A stretch of DNA of 13,333 nucleotides from Thermoleophilia bacterium (GCA_025964455.1 JAOPYU010000317.1:1-13333); one strand, 5' to 3'; shown: positions 5,210-12,729, numbered from the stretch's first letter. Numbers and translations are program-made. The notes: generated from the letters alone by a model not told the origin.

Positions 5210-7422
5210 GCATCCGTACATACGTCGCCGTCGTGTCAGCAGCCGCGGCGGGATCGATCGCGCTCGCGGCGTGGCTGACGGGCATGCCTGCCAGCGCTGA
5301 CGTCCCCGGCGCGCTCGCCTTCGCCGTCGCGCTCGTGTTCGTGCAGCTGCTGCCGATCCCGTTCCCGCGCGGCTCGCAGCTCGAGCTCGTGCGCATCGAG
5401 GAGGCGGTCGTGCTGCCGATGCTGCTGCTGCTCGACCCGGTTCCGGCGCTCGCCGCCGCCACGGTCGGCATCCTCGTCGGCAACCTGGTCCAGGGCCAGC
5501 GCGACGCGGTGAAGGTGGTGTTCAACGTCGCGCAGCTCGTGCTGTCGGTCGCCGCTGCACTGGCGATCTCCACCGCGCTGACCAGCGCGACATCGCCCGG
5601 GTTCGGCGCTGCCGAGCTGGCCGCCGCAGGGTGCGGGCTCGTCGGCATGTTCCTGGTCAATCAGGTGCTCGTGGCGGGCGTCATGCGCGTCGCTGCTGGT
5701 GTGCCGTTCGGCAAGGTCCTGTTCGAGGACGCGTCCCTCAAGGGCGGCATGTGGGTGGCCAATGCCGCGCTCGGCACGCTCCTGGTGCTCCCGGCGATCC
5801 ACGCCCCATGGCTCCTGCTCGTCGCCCTCGTGCCGCTCGCCATGCTGCATGCCGCCTGGCGCGTCCATTCGGAGCGAGCCGGTGACGAACAGCGGCTGCG
5901 CGAGCTCGAGGTGGCGATCGGCGGCCTCGTGGGTGGTGCACCGCTCCAGGACGTGGCGCGGATCCTCGCTGAAGGTGCACGCGATGTGGTGGAAGCGTCC
6001 GGGGCCGAAGTGCGCATCTTCGACGGCGAGCTGGCGTACTGGGCGCAGCGCGGTGAGGACGGCAGCGTCGAGACCGGCGAGTCGCGCCACGACGAGGCCG
6101 ATGCGGCCGATGATCGAAGCCGGGTCGCGCTTACCGTGCCGCTCACCGGCGGGGCGGGCGCGTTCGGCGAGCTCAAGGTATGGCACGAGCGCTCCGCCGA
6201 GGGAACGTCGCGATCGTTCACCCGTCGCGACCGCACCCTGCTGGAGATGCTCCGCCACCAGGCGGCGAGCGCGCTCGACAACGCGCGCCTGTCCGCGCGT
6301 TCGGCGCAGCAGCAGCGCACGATCGCACAGGTCTTCGAACACTCGAGCGAAGGCATGCTCGTGCTCGACAGCCACGGTCGCGTCCAGGGGTGGAACCCGG
6401 CGATGCGCAACATCAGCGGCTTCGATTCCACGACGGTGACGGCGTCGCCGATCTCGCTCATCTCCCCGCAGCTCGCCGCGATCGCGACCGAGACCGGGCC
6501 GGGCACGATGGATGCGGTCGTCTCCACGGCCGATGGCACCCGCCGCCACGTGCGCGCGAGCTACGCCCCCATCGAGGGCGCCGGGCAGCAGGACGACGGT
6601 ACCCCGGGCGACAGCTGGGTCGTCGTCGTTCGTGACGTCACGTCCGAGCAGGAGACCGAGCGCCTCAAGGACGACTTCGTCGCGACGGTCAGCCACGAGC
6701 TGCGCACGCCGCTCACGGCGATCAAGGGCTTCCTCGACACGATGCAGCGCGACGACATCGAACTGGGCGCCGGCCAAGTACGGATGTTCCTGCAGATCAT
6801 GGGCGAGCAGGCCGATCGCCTCGAGCGCCTGATCGGTGACCTGCTCGACATGAGCGCGATCGAATCGGGTCGACCGCTCGAGGTCGACATCGCGCCCATC
6901 GACCTCACCTCCACCGTCCGCGACGCGATCCGCACGTTCGAGGTGGCGCGGCCCAACGCGACGGTGTCGCTCGACGTCGACGACGTCGGCCTCGTGATCG
7001 CGGCTGATGGTCACCGCCTCGAGCAGGTCGTCACCAACCTGCTCGACAATGCCGTCAAGCACGGCGGCGACCAGGATCCGGTGCGCGTTCGTGTCCACCG
7101 CGACGAGCAGGGGGCGGCGTGCGTCACTGTCGCGGACAGCGGTCCGGGCATCTCGCTCGCCGACCAGCGCCACGTGTTCGATCGCTTCTTCGTCACCGCG
7201 GATTCCGTCACCCGCACGGGCGGCGGCGCGGGTCTCGGCCTGTACATCTGTCGACGGCTCGTGGCGTCGATGGAGGGCGAGATCGGTGTTCGTAGCGCCG
7301 TCGGCGACGGCACGTCGTTCGATGTCTCGTTCGCGACGATCGCAACCTCGCTTCCGACCGACGATCGCGCCGCCAAGTTCGATGAGGCCTACGAGCTGAC
7401 GCTCGGCACGACCGACGCCTAG
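5200..7422 (+). CDS. Membrane sensor histidine kinase with GAF and PAS domains
   Basis: With the start at ATG 5200 the protein is 740 aa. Residues about 1-220 are an integral membrane region of roughly six helices, resembling MASE-type sensor domains. A GAF-like domain follows (about 236-363), then a PAS domain (about 376-480, with FEHSSEGMLVLD and GWNPAM). HisKA has the H-box SHELRTPL with phospho-acceptor H499, and the HATPase_c domain shows the N-box (NLLDNAVKHG, near 612), G1 (DSGPG, 646), F-box (FDRFF) and G2 (GGGAGLGL, about 672). All catalytic boxes are present, so an active kinase is expected. The frame stays open upstream to ATG 5110, but that stretch is the protease repeat read in another frame, so 5200 is preferred; GTG codons at 5185 and 5188 are alternatives. 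It overlaps the protease gene by 10 bp. No response regulator lies nearby, so its partner is elsewhere. Confidence 0.92.
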   Translation: MGLSIRTYVAVVSAAAAGSIALAAWLTGMPASADVPGALAFAVALVFVQLLPIPFPRGSQLELVRIEEAVVLPMLLLLDPVPALAAATVGILVGNLVQGQRDAVKVVFNVAQLVLSVAAALAISTALTSATSPGFGAAELAAAGCGLVGMFLVNQVLVAGVMRVAAGVPFGKVLFEDASLKGGMWVANAALGTLLVLPAIHAPWLLLVALVPLAMLHAAWRVHSERAGDEQRLRELEVAIGGLVGGAPLQDVARILAEGARDVVEASGAEVRIFDGELAYWAQRGEDGSVETGESRHDEADAADDRSRVALTVPLTGGAGAFGELKVWHERSAEGTSRSFTRRDRTLLEMLRHQAASALDNARLSARSAQQQRTIAQVFEHSSEGMLVLDSHGRVQGWNPAMRNISGFDSTTVTASPISLISPQLAAIATETGPGTMDAVVSTADGTRRHVRASYAPIEGAGQQDDGTPGDSWVVVVRDVTSEQETERLKDDFVATVSHELRTPLTAIKGFLDTMQRDDIELGAGQVRMFLQIMGEQADRLERLIGDLLDMSAIESGRPLEVDIAPIDLTSTVRDAIRTFEVARPNATVSLDVDDVGLVIAADGHRLEQVVTNLLDNAVKHGGDQDPVRVRVHRDEQGAACVTVADSGPGISLADQRHVFDRFFVTADSVTRTGGGAGLGLYICRRLVASMEGEIGVRSAVGDGTSFDVSFATIATSLPTDDRAAKFDEAYELTLGTTDA

Positions 7423-7778
7423 CCCTCGGGGTCAGCGGTTCCGCGCAGCAGGCTCCAGACGTGGGAGCCAAGTGTGCCGAGGCGCGCACCGAGGGTCGCC
7501 GACAGCAGTGCGAGCGACTGCTGGGTCTCGATCGATCGCTGCTGGGCGCCGCCCACGCGTCCGAACAGCTCCGCTGCACCTGCGCGTGCCGACTGGGATT
7601 CTTCCACTGGCGCGACAGGAGTTGCTGGCGTGCCGGCATCACCGGGGCGGCCGAGCATGTCGCGTAGCCCTCCCAAGAGCGGCTGGGTCGCGACCGGCGG
7701 GGTCGGGTCGATCGGCTGTGGCGTGCGGAGGGCGAGCTGCATGGGGCGAGCTTTCGGCTGGGGACTGAGTGGTCGCAT
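7419..7778 (-). CDS. Unrecognised 119-aa protein
   Basis: I do not recognise this small protein. The first 50 residues are rich in Pro, Thr and Gln (MQLALRTPQPIDPTP at 13-27). A central part, GGLRDMLGRPGDAG, follows. The C-terminal third (about 70-112) is a predicted amphipathic helical region without membrane segments (AAELFGRVGGAQQRSIETQQSLALLSATLG split over two helices). The ATG at 7778 is backed by GAGG five bases upstream (7787-7784); an internal Met at 7742 has no such site. Its TAG stop overlaps the TAG of the kinase on the opposite strand through a shared CTAG at 7419-7422. It is divergent from the nitronate monooxygenase gene, 90 bp away. Confidence 0.6.
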   Translation of the reverse strand: MRPLSPQPKARPMQLALRTPQPIDPTPPVATQPLLGGLRDMLGRPGDAGTPATPVAPVEESQSARAGAAELFGRVGGAQQRSIETQQSLALLSATLGARLGTLGSHVWSLLRGTADPEG

Positions 7779-7783
7779 CCCGT

Positions 7784-7787
7784 CCTC
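7784..7787 (-). promoter_or_regulatory. Shine-Dalgarno selecting the start of the 119-aa gene
   Basis: On the minus strand GAGG is followed by five bases and then ATG (7778). The next in-frame ATG (7742) is preceded by CGCCCC, which is no ribosome site, so the longer protein is preferred. Confidence 0.5.
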
Positions 7788-7868
7788 GGCGCGAGGTGCG
7801 CGGCCGGATCGGCGGCGCGGCGGTCCGGTCCGTGTGCGCCGCTGGGGTGGCCGGGTACGCCTCGGTAC

Positions 7869-8894
7869 ATGACGTCGCCTCGGTGGACACCCAGCTCCCT
7901 GCCCGTCCCGATCGTCCAGGCCCCGATGGCGGGCGGCCCCTCCACCCCCGAGCTGGCCGCCGCGGTATCGGAGGCAGGGGGCCTGGGCTTCCTCGCCGCC
8001 GGCTACCTCGTGCCTGACGTCCTCCAGGAGGTGGTCGAACGCACTCGAGCACTGACGACGCGCCCGTTCGGCGTCAACGTGTTCATCCCGCAGCCCTCCG
8101 TGGCCGTACCTGAGCAGGTTGCCGCATACGCATCAGTCATCGCGGGTGAGGCGACCGCGCTCGGGACGCAACTGGGCGACGCCCGCTTCGACGACGATCA
8201 CTGGGAGGCGAAGCTCGCACTCCTCATCGAGCTCGCACCTGCCGTGGTGTCGTGCACGTTCGGCTGCCCGACCGCTGAGGAGGTCGCCGCGTTGCACGCC
8301 GCCGGGTGCGCGGTCGTGGTGACCGTCACCGAACGGCGTGAACTCGAGGTCGCGGTTCGGGCCGGGGCCGATGCAGTGGTCGTCCAGGGACCCGAGGCGG
8401 GCGGGCATCGCGGTACGTTCGATCCGGCCGCGAATCCGTCCGACGCGCCACTCGAAACCGCCCTGGCAGAACTCCTCCACCGGTCGTCCGTGCCGGTGAT
8501 AGCCGCGGGCGGGCTCATGACCCGCACCGACGTGGCGCGCGTCCTCGCGCAGGGCGCTGCCGCGGCCCAGCTCGGAACCGCGTTCCTGCTCGCTGACGAG
8601 GCGGGCACGCGCGACATTCACCGTCGCGCGTTGGCCGACCCCTCCTTCACCACGACGGCGACCACGCGGGCGTTCAGCGGCCGGGTCGCGCGCGGGCTCG
8701 AGAACGAGTTCATGCGTCACCACGAGACTGATGCGATCGCGGGCTACCCCGAGGTGCACCACATGACCTCGCCGCTGCGCGCAGCAGCCGCCGCCGCGGG
8801 CGATCCGCAGCGCACGAGCCTGTGGGCGGGGACGGGCTACCACCAGGTCCGACCAGGACGCGCTGCTGACATCGTCGCGTCGCTGACGCCCTGA
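7869..8894 (+). CDS. Nitronate monooxygenase / 2-nitropropane dioxygenase-family flavoprotein
   Basis: The 341-aa product has the length and motifs of the FMN-dependent nitronate monooxygenase family, TIM-barrel enzymes that oxidise alkyl nitronates such as propionate 3-nitronate. Visible signatures are PIVQAPMAGGPSTPELAAAVSEAGG split near the N-terminus (QAPMAGG at about 17-23), FGVNVF, QGPEAGGHRG with the presumed catalytic base H180, and the phosphate-binding segment PVIAAGGLM followed by GAAAAQLGTAFLL. No signal peptide is present, so it is cytosolic. Related FMN enzymes (FabK-like enoyl reductases, NAD(P)H:quinone reductases of this fold) cannot be excluded. ATG 7869 lacks an obvious Shine-Dalgarno, so a leaderless or weakly initiated message is possible. 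It converges on the alpha/beta hydrolase gene with 3 bp between. Confidence 0.88.
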   Translation: MTSPRWTPSSLPVPIVQAPMAGGPSTPELAAAVSEAGGLGFLAAGYLVPDVLQEVVERTRALTTRPFGVNVFIPQPSVAVPEQVAAYASVIAGEATALGTQLGDARFDDDHWEAKLALLIELAPAVVSCTFGCPTAEEVAALHAAGCAVVVTVTERRELEVAVRAGADAVVVQGPEAGGHRGTFDPAANPSDAPLETALAELLHRSSVPVIAAGGLMTRTDVARVLAQGAAAAQLGTAFLLADEAGTRDIHRRALADPSFTTTATTRAFSGRVARGLENEFMRHHETDAIAGYPEVHHMTSPLRAAAAAAGDPQRTSLWAGTGYHQVRPGRAADIVASLTP

Positions 8895-8902
8895 GTGTCA
8901 GT
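8882..8902. terminator. Inverted repeat over the convergent stops of the monooxygenase and hydrolase genes
   Basis: CTGAC (8883-8887) pairs with GTCAG (8897-8901), extended by one G-T pair, with a nine-base loop. Both stop codons (8892-8894 plus; 8900-8898 minus) lie within or at the edge of the hairpin. There is no U-tract; a terminator role is inferred from position only. Confidence 0.3.
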
Positions 8903-9707
8903 CGAGCCCGCGAATCCACGCGAGTAGCGCTGCTGCGACCTCCGCCGGACGCTCCATCGGTGCCAGGTGTGCGGTGTCCGCGATCTCGATTGCACGCGCA
9001 CTGGGAGCACCAGCGACAAGCCGGCGGGCTGCGTCCGCGTGACAGCTCGTGTCAAGCGTGCCGGTCACCACCAGCAGTGGTGCGCGCAGCTCCCCGAGGC
9101 GAGCGATCGCATCCCGATCGCCATCGAGGCCCTCACCGGGTGAGCCGGGCTCGCGATCGATGAGGTCCCGCGAGACCTCCGTGACGTACGCGACGAGGCC
9201 GGGATCCACGTCGCCTACAAGCCGGTGAGGACCAGCCACCCAGGTCTGCACGTCGTTGGCGATCGCTCCGTCGACGTCGCCGGCGTCGAGCAGCTGCCCT
9301 TCGAGCTCCCACGAGCGGAGCACCTCCGGGCTGCGCTCCATGCCCTCGGGCACGCTGCAGACCAGGGCGAGCGCTCGCACGCGCTCAGGGTGGTCCAGCG
9401 CGAGGTCGAGCGCGACCGTCCCGCTCATCGACCAGCCGACGAGGACGATCGGTGCGGTAACCACGTGCGCGTCCAGGACGGCGAGCACGTCGTCGGCGTG
9501 ACGGAAGTCCGTCGCAGGGTCCGGGCTGTCGCCGAAACCGCGCAGATCCGGCGCGAGTACTCGCACGCCGTCGGCCGCGAGCAGCCGTGCGACGGGCTCC
9601 CAGCCGCGCGAATCCGCGATGCCGGCATGGAGCGTCACCACGACCGTGTCGGCGGCCGCGTCGCCCCAGGTTCGAACATGCAACGGCGCGGCTCCGGCGT
9701 CACTCAC
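8898..9707 (-). CDS. Alpha/beta-hydrolase fold protein
   Basis: The 269-aa product is a typical single-domain alpha/beta hydrolase, cytosolic, of unknown substrate. Expected elements in order: an oxyanion-region LHAGIADSRGW (26-36), PDLRGFGDS (53-61), the nucleophile elbow GWSMSG with S93, the acid D219 in VVTGTLDTS and H247 in ADTAHLAPMERP. The elbow reads G-x-S-x-S-G rather than strict GxSxG, a variant seen in this superfamily. The GTG start at 9707 overlaps the TGA of the upstream peroxiredoxin gene as GTGA (9707-9704), so translation is probably coupled. The same frame is open upstream to 10259, but that part runs antisense-frame through the peroxiredoxin gene and is not coding. It could be an esterase, a lactonase-like or 3-oxoadipate enol-lactonase-like enzyme; none is specifically supported. 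Confidence 0.9.
   Translation of the reverse strand: MSDAGAAPLHVRTWGDAAADTVVVTLHAGIADSRGWEPVARLLAADGVRVLAPDLRGFGDSPDPATDFRHADDVLAVLDAHVVTAPIVLVGWSMSGTVALDLALDHPERVRALALVCSVPEGMERSPEVLRSWELEGQLLDAGDVDGAIANDVQTWVAGPHRLVGDVDPGLVAYVTEVSRDLIDREPGSPGEGLDGDRDAIARLGELRAPLLVVTGTLDTSCHADAARRLVAGAPSARAIEIADTAHLAPMERPAEVAAALLAWIRGLD
9704..9707 (-). promoter_or_regulatory. GTGA stop-start overlap coupling peroxiredoxin and hydrolase genes
   Basis: The minus strand reads GTGA: GTG (9707-9705) starts the hydrolase and TGA (9706-9704) ends the peroxiredoxin. Such four-base overlaps usually mean re-initiation by the terminating ribosome. Confidence 0.75.
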
Positions 9708-10201
9708 GTACGTTCCGGGAGCCCGAGGTCGGCGCGCAGCAGGTCGAAGTGCGTCGAGGGGCGCACCCGCTTCAGGCTGGCCCGTACACGCCCACCGGGA
9801 TCGATGATGGCCGTGCTGCGCTCGATCGGGCTGACGCCCGGCGGTACCCACGAGTTGATGAATCCGAAGGCCTTGGACAGCTCGAGTTGCTGGTCGACGA
9901 GCAGCCGGAAGGGCAGCCCGTGCTTGTCGCGGAAGCGCTGGTGCGATGCGGCGTCCATGTGGTTCACGCCGAAGACGACGATCCCCTCCGACCGCAGCAG
10001 CGGCCACGAATCGCGCATGGCGCACGCCTTGGTGCGGCAACGGATGCCGTTGTCGCGAGGGTAGAAGAACAGGATCACCGTGTTCTGTGCTGCGACCGCA
10101 CGCAGGTCGACGGGCATCCCGTTCTCGTCGGGCAGCACGATCGCGGGGAGCATGTCCCCCGGTGCGAGCGGCTGGGATGCGGGAGGCGCAGGTGATTCCA
10201 T
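9704..10201 (-). CDS. Bcp/PrxQ-type peroxiredoxin with a divergent active site
   Basis: The product is 165 aa, the length of the AhpC/TSA Bcp-type group, which reduces hydroperoxides using a cysteine thiol recycled by thioredoxin. The thioredoxin-fold core shows VILFFYPRDN, then C55 and C60 in GIRCRTKAC; their spacing of five matches the peroxidatic and resolving cysteines of Bcp proteins (usually TPGCTxxAC). ERSTAIID carries the conserved active-site Arg. The usual P-x(3)-T/S-x(2)-C motif reads P48-RDN-G52-IR-C55, so the catalytic Thr/Ser is replaced by Gly. Activity may therefore be reduced or altered. An AGGGG six bases before ATG 10201 supports the start. It is first in a two-gene unit with the hydrolase and divergent from a short-chain dehydrogenase 36 bp away. 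Confidence 0.87.
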   Translation of the reverse strand: MESPAPPASQPLAPGDMLPAIVLPDENGMPVDLRAVAAQNTVILFFYPRDNGIRCRTKACAMRDSWPLLRSEGIVVFGVNHMDAASHQRFRDKHGLPFRLLVDQQLELSKAFGFINSWVPPGVSPIERSTAIIDPGGRVRASLKRVRPSTHFDLLRADLGLPERT

Positions 10202-10225
10202 GCATCGCCCCTACCCGTCGATCGT

Positions 10226-10231
10226 CATGAT
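10226..10231 (+). promoter_or_regulatory. Candidate leaderless -10 element of the dehydrogenase gene
   Basis: CATGAT (four of six bases of TATAAT) ends six bases before ATG 10238, the same spacing as CATAAT before the cupin ATG. No Shine-Dalgarno precedes the ATG. No clear -35 is visible, so this is tentative. Confidence 0.3.
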
Positions 10232-10237
10232 GCGCAC

Positions 10238-11080
10238 ATGGGAACCACGCCTGCGCCATCTGACTGTCTCGTCGTCGTCACCGGAGCCTCCAACGGCATC
10301 GGCCTCGAAATCGCCCTCGAGGCCGCCCGCGACGGGCACCCCGTCCTGCTCGTGGCGCGCGGCCAGACCGCGCTCGACTCGGCAGCCGCGGCTGTGAGTG
10401 CGGCAGGAGCCCCGTTCGCATTCGTGCTGGCTGCCGACCTCGCCACGCAGGAAGGCGTCGATGCGGTGGCCGCGCGGGTCGAGGAACTCGACCTGCCGAT
10501 CGCCGCGCTGGTCAACAACGCCGGCTTCGGTGCTTGGGGGCCTTTCGCCGAGCAGTCGACCGAGCGCCTCGCCTCGATGATCGATCTGAACGATCGCGCC
10601 GTCGTGCTGCTCACCCGCATGCTGCTCGACCGCATCATGCAGGGCTGCGGCGGCATCCTCACCGTCGCTTCCATCGCCGCGTTCCAGCCCGGTCCCGGGA
10701 TGGTCGTCTACCACGCGTCGAAGGCGTTCGCGCTGTCCTTCTCCGTGGGCCTGCGCGAGGAGCTGCGCGGGACCGGCGTGCGCGCGACCGCACTCTGCCC
10801 GGGACCCGTCGCGACCGGATTCGCCACGGCTGCGGGCAACGCCGACCTCGACGACATGCTGCGCACGCGGATCTCCGCCGTGCCCGCCGACAAGGTCGCG
10901 CGCATGGCGTGGAACGGGCTCAAGCGCAACGAAGCCGTGGTCGTCCCGGGCGCCGTCAACCGGCTCGGTGCACTCGGCGCCAAGATCGCACCGCTCACGC
11001 TCGCCACGCGCATGGCGCGCACGGCGCTCGGCGCGATCGACCGGCATGGCCGATCGACACTCCCCCAGCCGCAGGACTGA
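10238..11080 (+). CDS. Short-chain dehydrogenase/reductase (classical SDR)
   Basis: The 280-aa product is a classical NAD(P)-dependent SDR with a Rossmann fold. The cofactor motif TGASNGIG is at 15-22, NNAG at 93-96, the catalytic Ser is S145, and Y158-HAS-K162 forms the YxxxK motif, followed by PGPVATGF. An Arg downstream of strand beta2 (LLVARG) favours NADP(H). The C-terminal 60 residues are longer than the minimal SDR and rich in Ala/Leu, like the YqjQ/DltE subgroup; a membrane-associating tail is possible. Substrate unknown. The ATG at 10238 has no Shine-Dalgarno. It is divergent from the peroxiredoxin gene (36 bp) and converges on the MFS gene (15 bp). No signs of transfer. Confidence 0.93.
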   Translation: MGTTPAPSDCLVVVTGASNGIGLEIALEAARDGHPVLLVARGQTALDSAAAAVSAAGAPFAFVLAADLATQEGVDAVAARVEELDLPIAALVNNAGFGAWGPFAEQSTERLASMIDLNDRAVVLLTRMLLDRIMQGCGGILTVASIAAFQPGPGMVVYHASKAFALSFSVGLREELRGTGVRATALCPGPVATGFATAAGNADLDDMLRTRISAVPADKVARMAWNGLKRNEAVVVPGAVNRLGALGAKIAPLTLATRMARTALGAIDRHGRSTLPQPQD

Positions 11081-11100
11081 CGCCGCGTGGGAGCGTCAGT
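11076..11100. terminator. Hairpin containing both stop codons of the dehydrogenase and MFS genes
   Basis: ACTGACGC (11076-11083) and GCGTCAGT (11093-11100) form a perfect 8-bp stem with a nine-base loop. The plus stop TGA (11078-11080) lies in one arm and the minus stop (11098-11096) in the other. The symmetry suits bidirectional termination or protection of 3' ends. There is no strong U-tract on either side. Confidence 0.5.
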
Positions 11101-12595
11101 GCACCGCGACGACAGTTGCAGTGACGTCGATGCTCGCGACGTCCTCCTTGCGGATGAACAGCACGTGCAGGATCAGGCCGACGATCAGCAGGCCCGCCCC
11201 CGCGTACATCGCGGTCTGGAACCCGTCCACGAGCGATGACAGCTGGTCGAGCTTGGTCGGCGCGCCGTCGAGGTCCTCGATGTAGCCCTTGGTCGCGTTG
11301 TTGGCGACCGTCGACAGGATGGCGAGGCCGATGGCGCCGCCGATCTGCTGGCTCGTGTTGAACACGCCCGAGGCGAGACCGGCCTCGTCGTCGGAGACGT
11401 TGGTGGTCGCGATGAGCGTGAACGGGACGAACGTCCAGCCGAGGCCGACCGACATCGCGATCATGCCGCCGAACAGCCACCAGTAGGTGCCGTCCACGGC
11501 CAGGGTCGCGCCCATGAGCGAGATGCCGGCAGCCGCGACGAGCAGGCCGATCGCGCCCGTGAGGCGCACGCCCAGCCGCTTGATCGCGACCTGCGCGGTT
11601 CCGGCGCCGATGCCGATGCCGAATGCGAACGGCAGGAAGGCCGCGCCTGCCTTGATCGGCTCGAAGCCGAGCACGATCTGGATGTACAGCGTGGCGAAGT
11701 AGAAGAAGGCGAACATGCCGGCCGCGACCGACAGCATCGCGAGGTTGGCGACGGCGAGCGAGCGGACCCGCAGCAGCCCGAGGCGCACGAGCGGCGCCTT
11801 GGTCCGCGCTTCGATGAGCACGAACGCCACGAGCAGCGCCACCGACACGGCGAACAGGCCGAGCGTCCGCGAGCTCGTGAACCCGTGCTCGAGCGTGCCG
11901 ACGATCGTGTAGACGAGCAGCATGAGCCCGGCCGTGACGCTGACCGCACCCGCGAAGTCGAACCGGCGATGGCCGAGGTCGGCGTGGGATTCGGGGACCC
12001 ATCGGAGCGCCGCGAAGATGACCGCGAGGCCGATCGGCACGTTGATGAAGAAGATCCACTCCCAGCTCACGAGTTCGGTGATGACGCCGCCGAGCAGCAG
12101 GCCGACGGCCGCGCCGCCCGCCGCGATCGCGCTCCACACGCCGAGCGCCTTGGTGCGCTCCTCGCCTTCAGCGAAGGACGTCATGATCACGCTGAGCGCC
12201 GCGGGTGAGATGAGCGCGGCACCGATGCCCTGGATGCCCCGGAAGATGATGAGCGATTCCGGGCTCCATGCGAGGCCGTTCATGAGCGAGGCGACCGCGA
12301 ACAGGAGCGTGCCGAGCACGAAGATCTTGCGGCGGCCGAGCAGGTCGCTCATGCGACCGCCGAGCAGCAGCAGGCCGCCGAAGGCGAGCGTGTAGCTGTT
12401 GATGACCCACTGCAGGTCGGCGTCGGAGATCTTCAGGTCGGTCTGGATCGTGGGGAGCGCGACGTTGGTGATCGTCGCGTCGAGCACGACCATGAACTGC
12501 GCGAAGCAGACGACGACGAGCGCCCACCAGGGGCTCGGGGCATGACCCGGATCGTCGATGATGACGGGGGCGTGGGGCACTTCACTGGTGGTCAT
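11096..12595 (-). CDS. MFS exporter, DHA2 (EmrB/QacA) family, 14 membrane helices
   Basis: The 499-aa product has the length and motifs of 14-helix proton-coupled drug exporters. Motif D1 LDATITNVALPTI follows helix 1; the motif A loop GGRMSDLLGRRK lies between helices 2 and 3; RGIQGIGAA is motif B with its conserved Arg; the motif C region in helix 5 reads GGAAVGLLLGG, with the usual Pro of GPxLGG replaced. Hydrophobic helices continue to a short cytosolic tail. It sits in the cytoplasmic membrane and probably exports hydrophobic or amphiphilic compounds; the substrate cannot be told. GGAG seven bases before ATG 12595 supports the start. No regulator gene is adjacent, but the leader carries 10-bp-phased repeats that may be an operator. 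Confidence 0.94.
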   Translation of the reverse strand: MTTSEVPHAPVIIDDPGHAPSPWWALVVVCFAQFMVVLDATITNVALPTIQTDLKISDADLQWVINSYTLAFGGLLLLGGRMSDLLGRRKIFVLGTLLFAVASLMNGLAWSPESLIIFRGIQGIGAALISPAALSVIMTSFAEGEERTKALGVWSAIAAGGAAVGLLLGGVITELVSWEWIFFINVPIGLAVIFAALRWVPESHADLGHRRFDFAGAVSVTAGLMLLVYTIVGTLEHGFTSSRTLGLFAVSVALLVAFVLIEARTKAPLVRLGLLRVRSLAVANLAMLSVAAGMFAFFYFATLYIQIVLGFEPIKAGAAFLPFAFGIGIGAGTAQVAIKRLGVRLTGAIGLLVAAAGISLMGATLAVDGTYWWLFGGMIAMSVGLGWTFVPFTLIATTNVSDDEAGLASGVFNTSQQIGGAIGLAILSTVANNATKGYIEDLDGAPTKLDQLSSLVDGFQTAMYAGAGLLIVGLILHVLFIRKEDVASIDVTATVVAVH

Positions 12596-12634
12596 GGAGG
12601 GTCTCCAGGAGCGACTGCGCGTCGCGAACGGACA

Positions 12635-12661
12635 TCAGGATTCTTCAGGATCGGACAGGTC
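12635..12661 (-). promoter_or_regulatory. Helically phased direct repeats in the MFS leader (candidate operator)
   Basis: TCAGGAT occurs at 12635-12641 and 12645-12651, exactly 10 bp apart, with a degenerate third copy (ACAGGTC, 12655-12661) in the same phase. The repeats lie about 40-65 bp before the MFS start and just downstream of a possible -10, a position expected for a repressor site. No experimental consensus is known to me. Confidence 0.35.
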
Positions 12662-12678
12662 CCATCGTGAAGTCGTCG

Positions 12679-12684
12679 AGTATG
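12679..12684 (-). promoter_or_regulatory. Candidate extended -10 element for the MFS gene
   Basis: On the minus strand TGG-CATACT (hexamer 12684-12679, four of six of TATAAT) forms a TGn extended -10. Transcription would begin near 12672, about 77 bp before the ATG. I find no good -35 at standard spacing. Confidence 0.3.
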
Positions 12685-12729
12685 CCAGACCCTCCCGGGG
12701 GCGTCGGCTGCAGCCCTTCGCAAGCCGGA

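Noticed and set aside
5236..7173. 645-codon minus-strand open frame opposite the histidine kinase
   Set aside because: It is the antisense shadow of a gene with all kinase boxes intact; composition is typical of an antisense frame.
7812..7842. GCGGCGC/GCGCCGC inverted repeat before the monooxygenase gene
   Set aside because: A 7-bp pure G/C repeat with a 17-nt loop is expected by chance in such GC-rich DNA.
9708..10259. Upstream extension of the hydrolase frame to 10259
   Set aside because: It runs through the peroxiredoxin gene in another frame; GTG 9707, overlapping TGA, explains the start.
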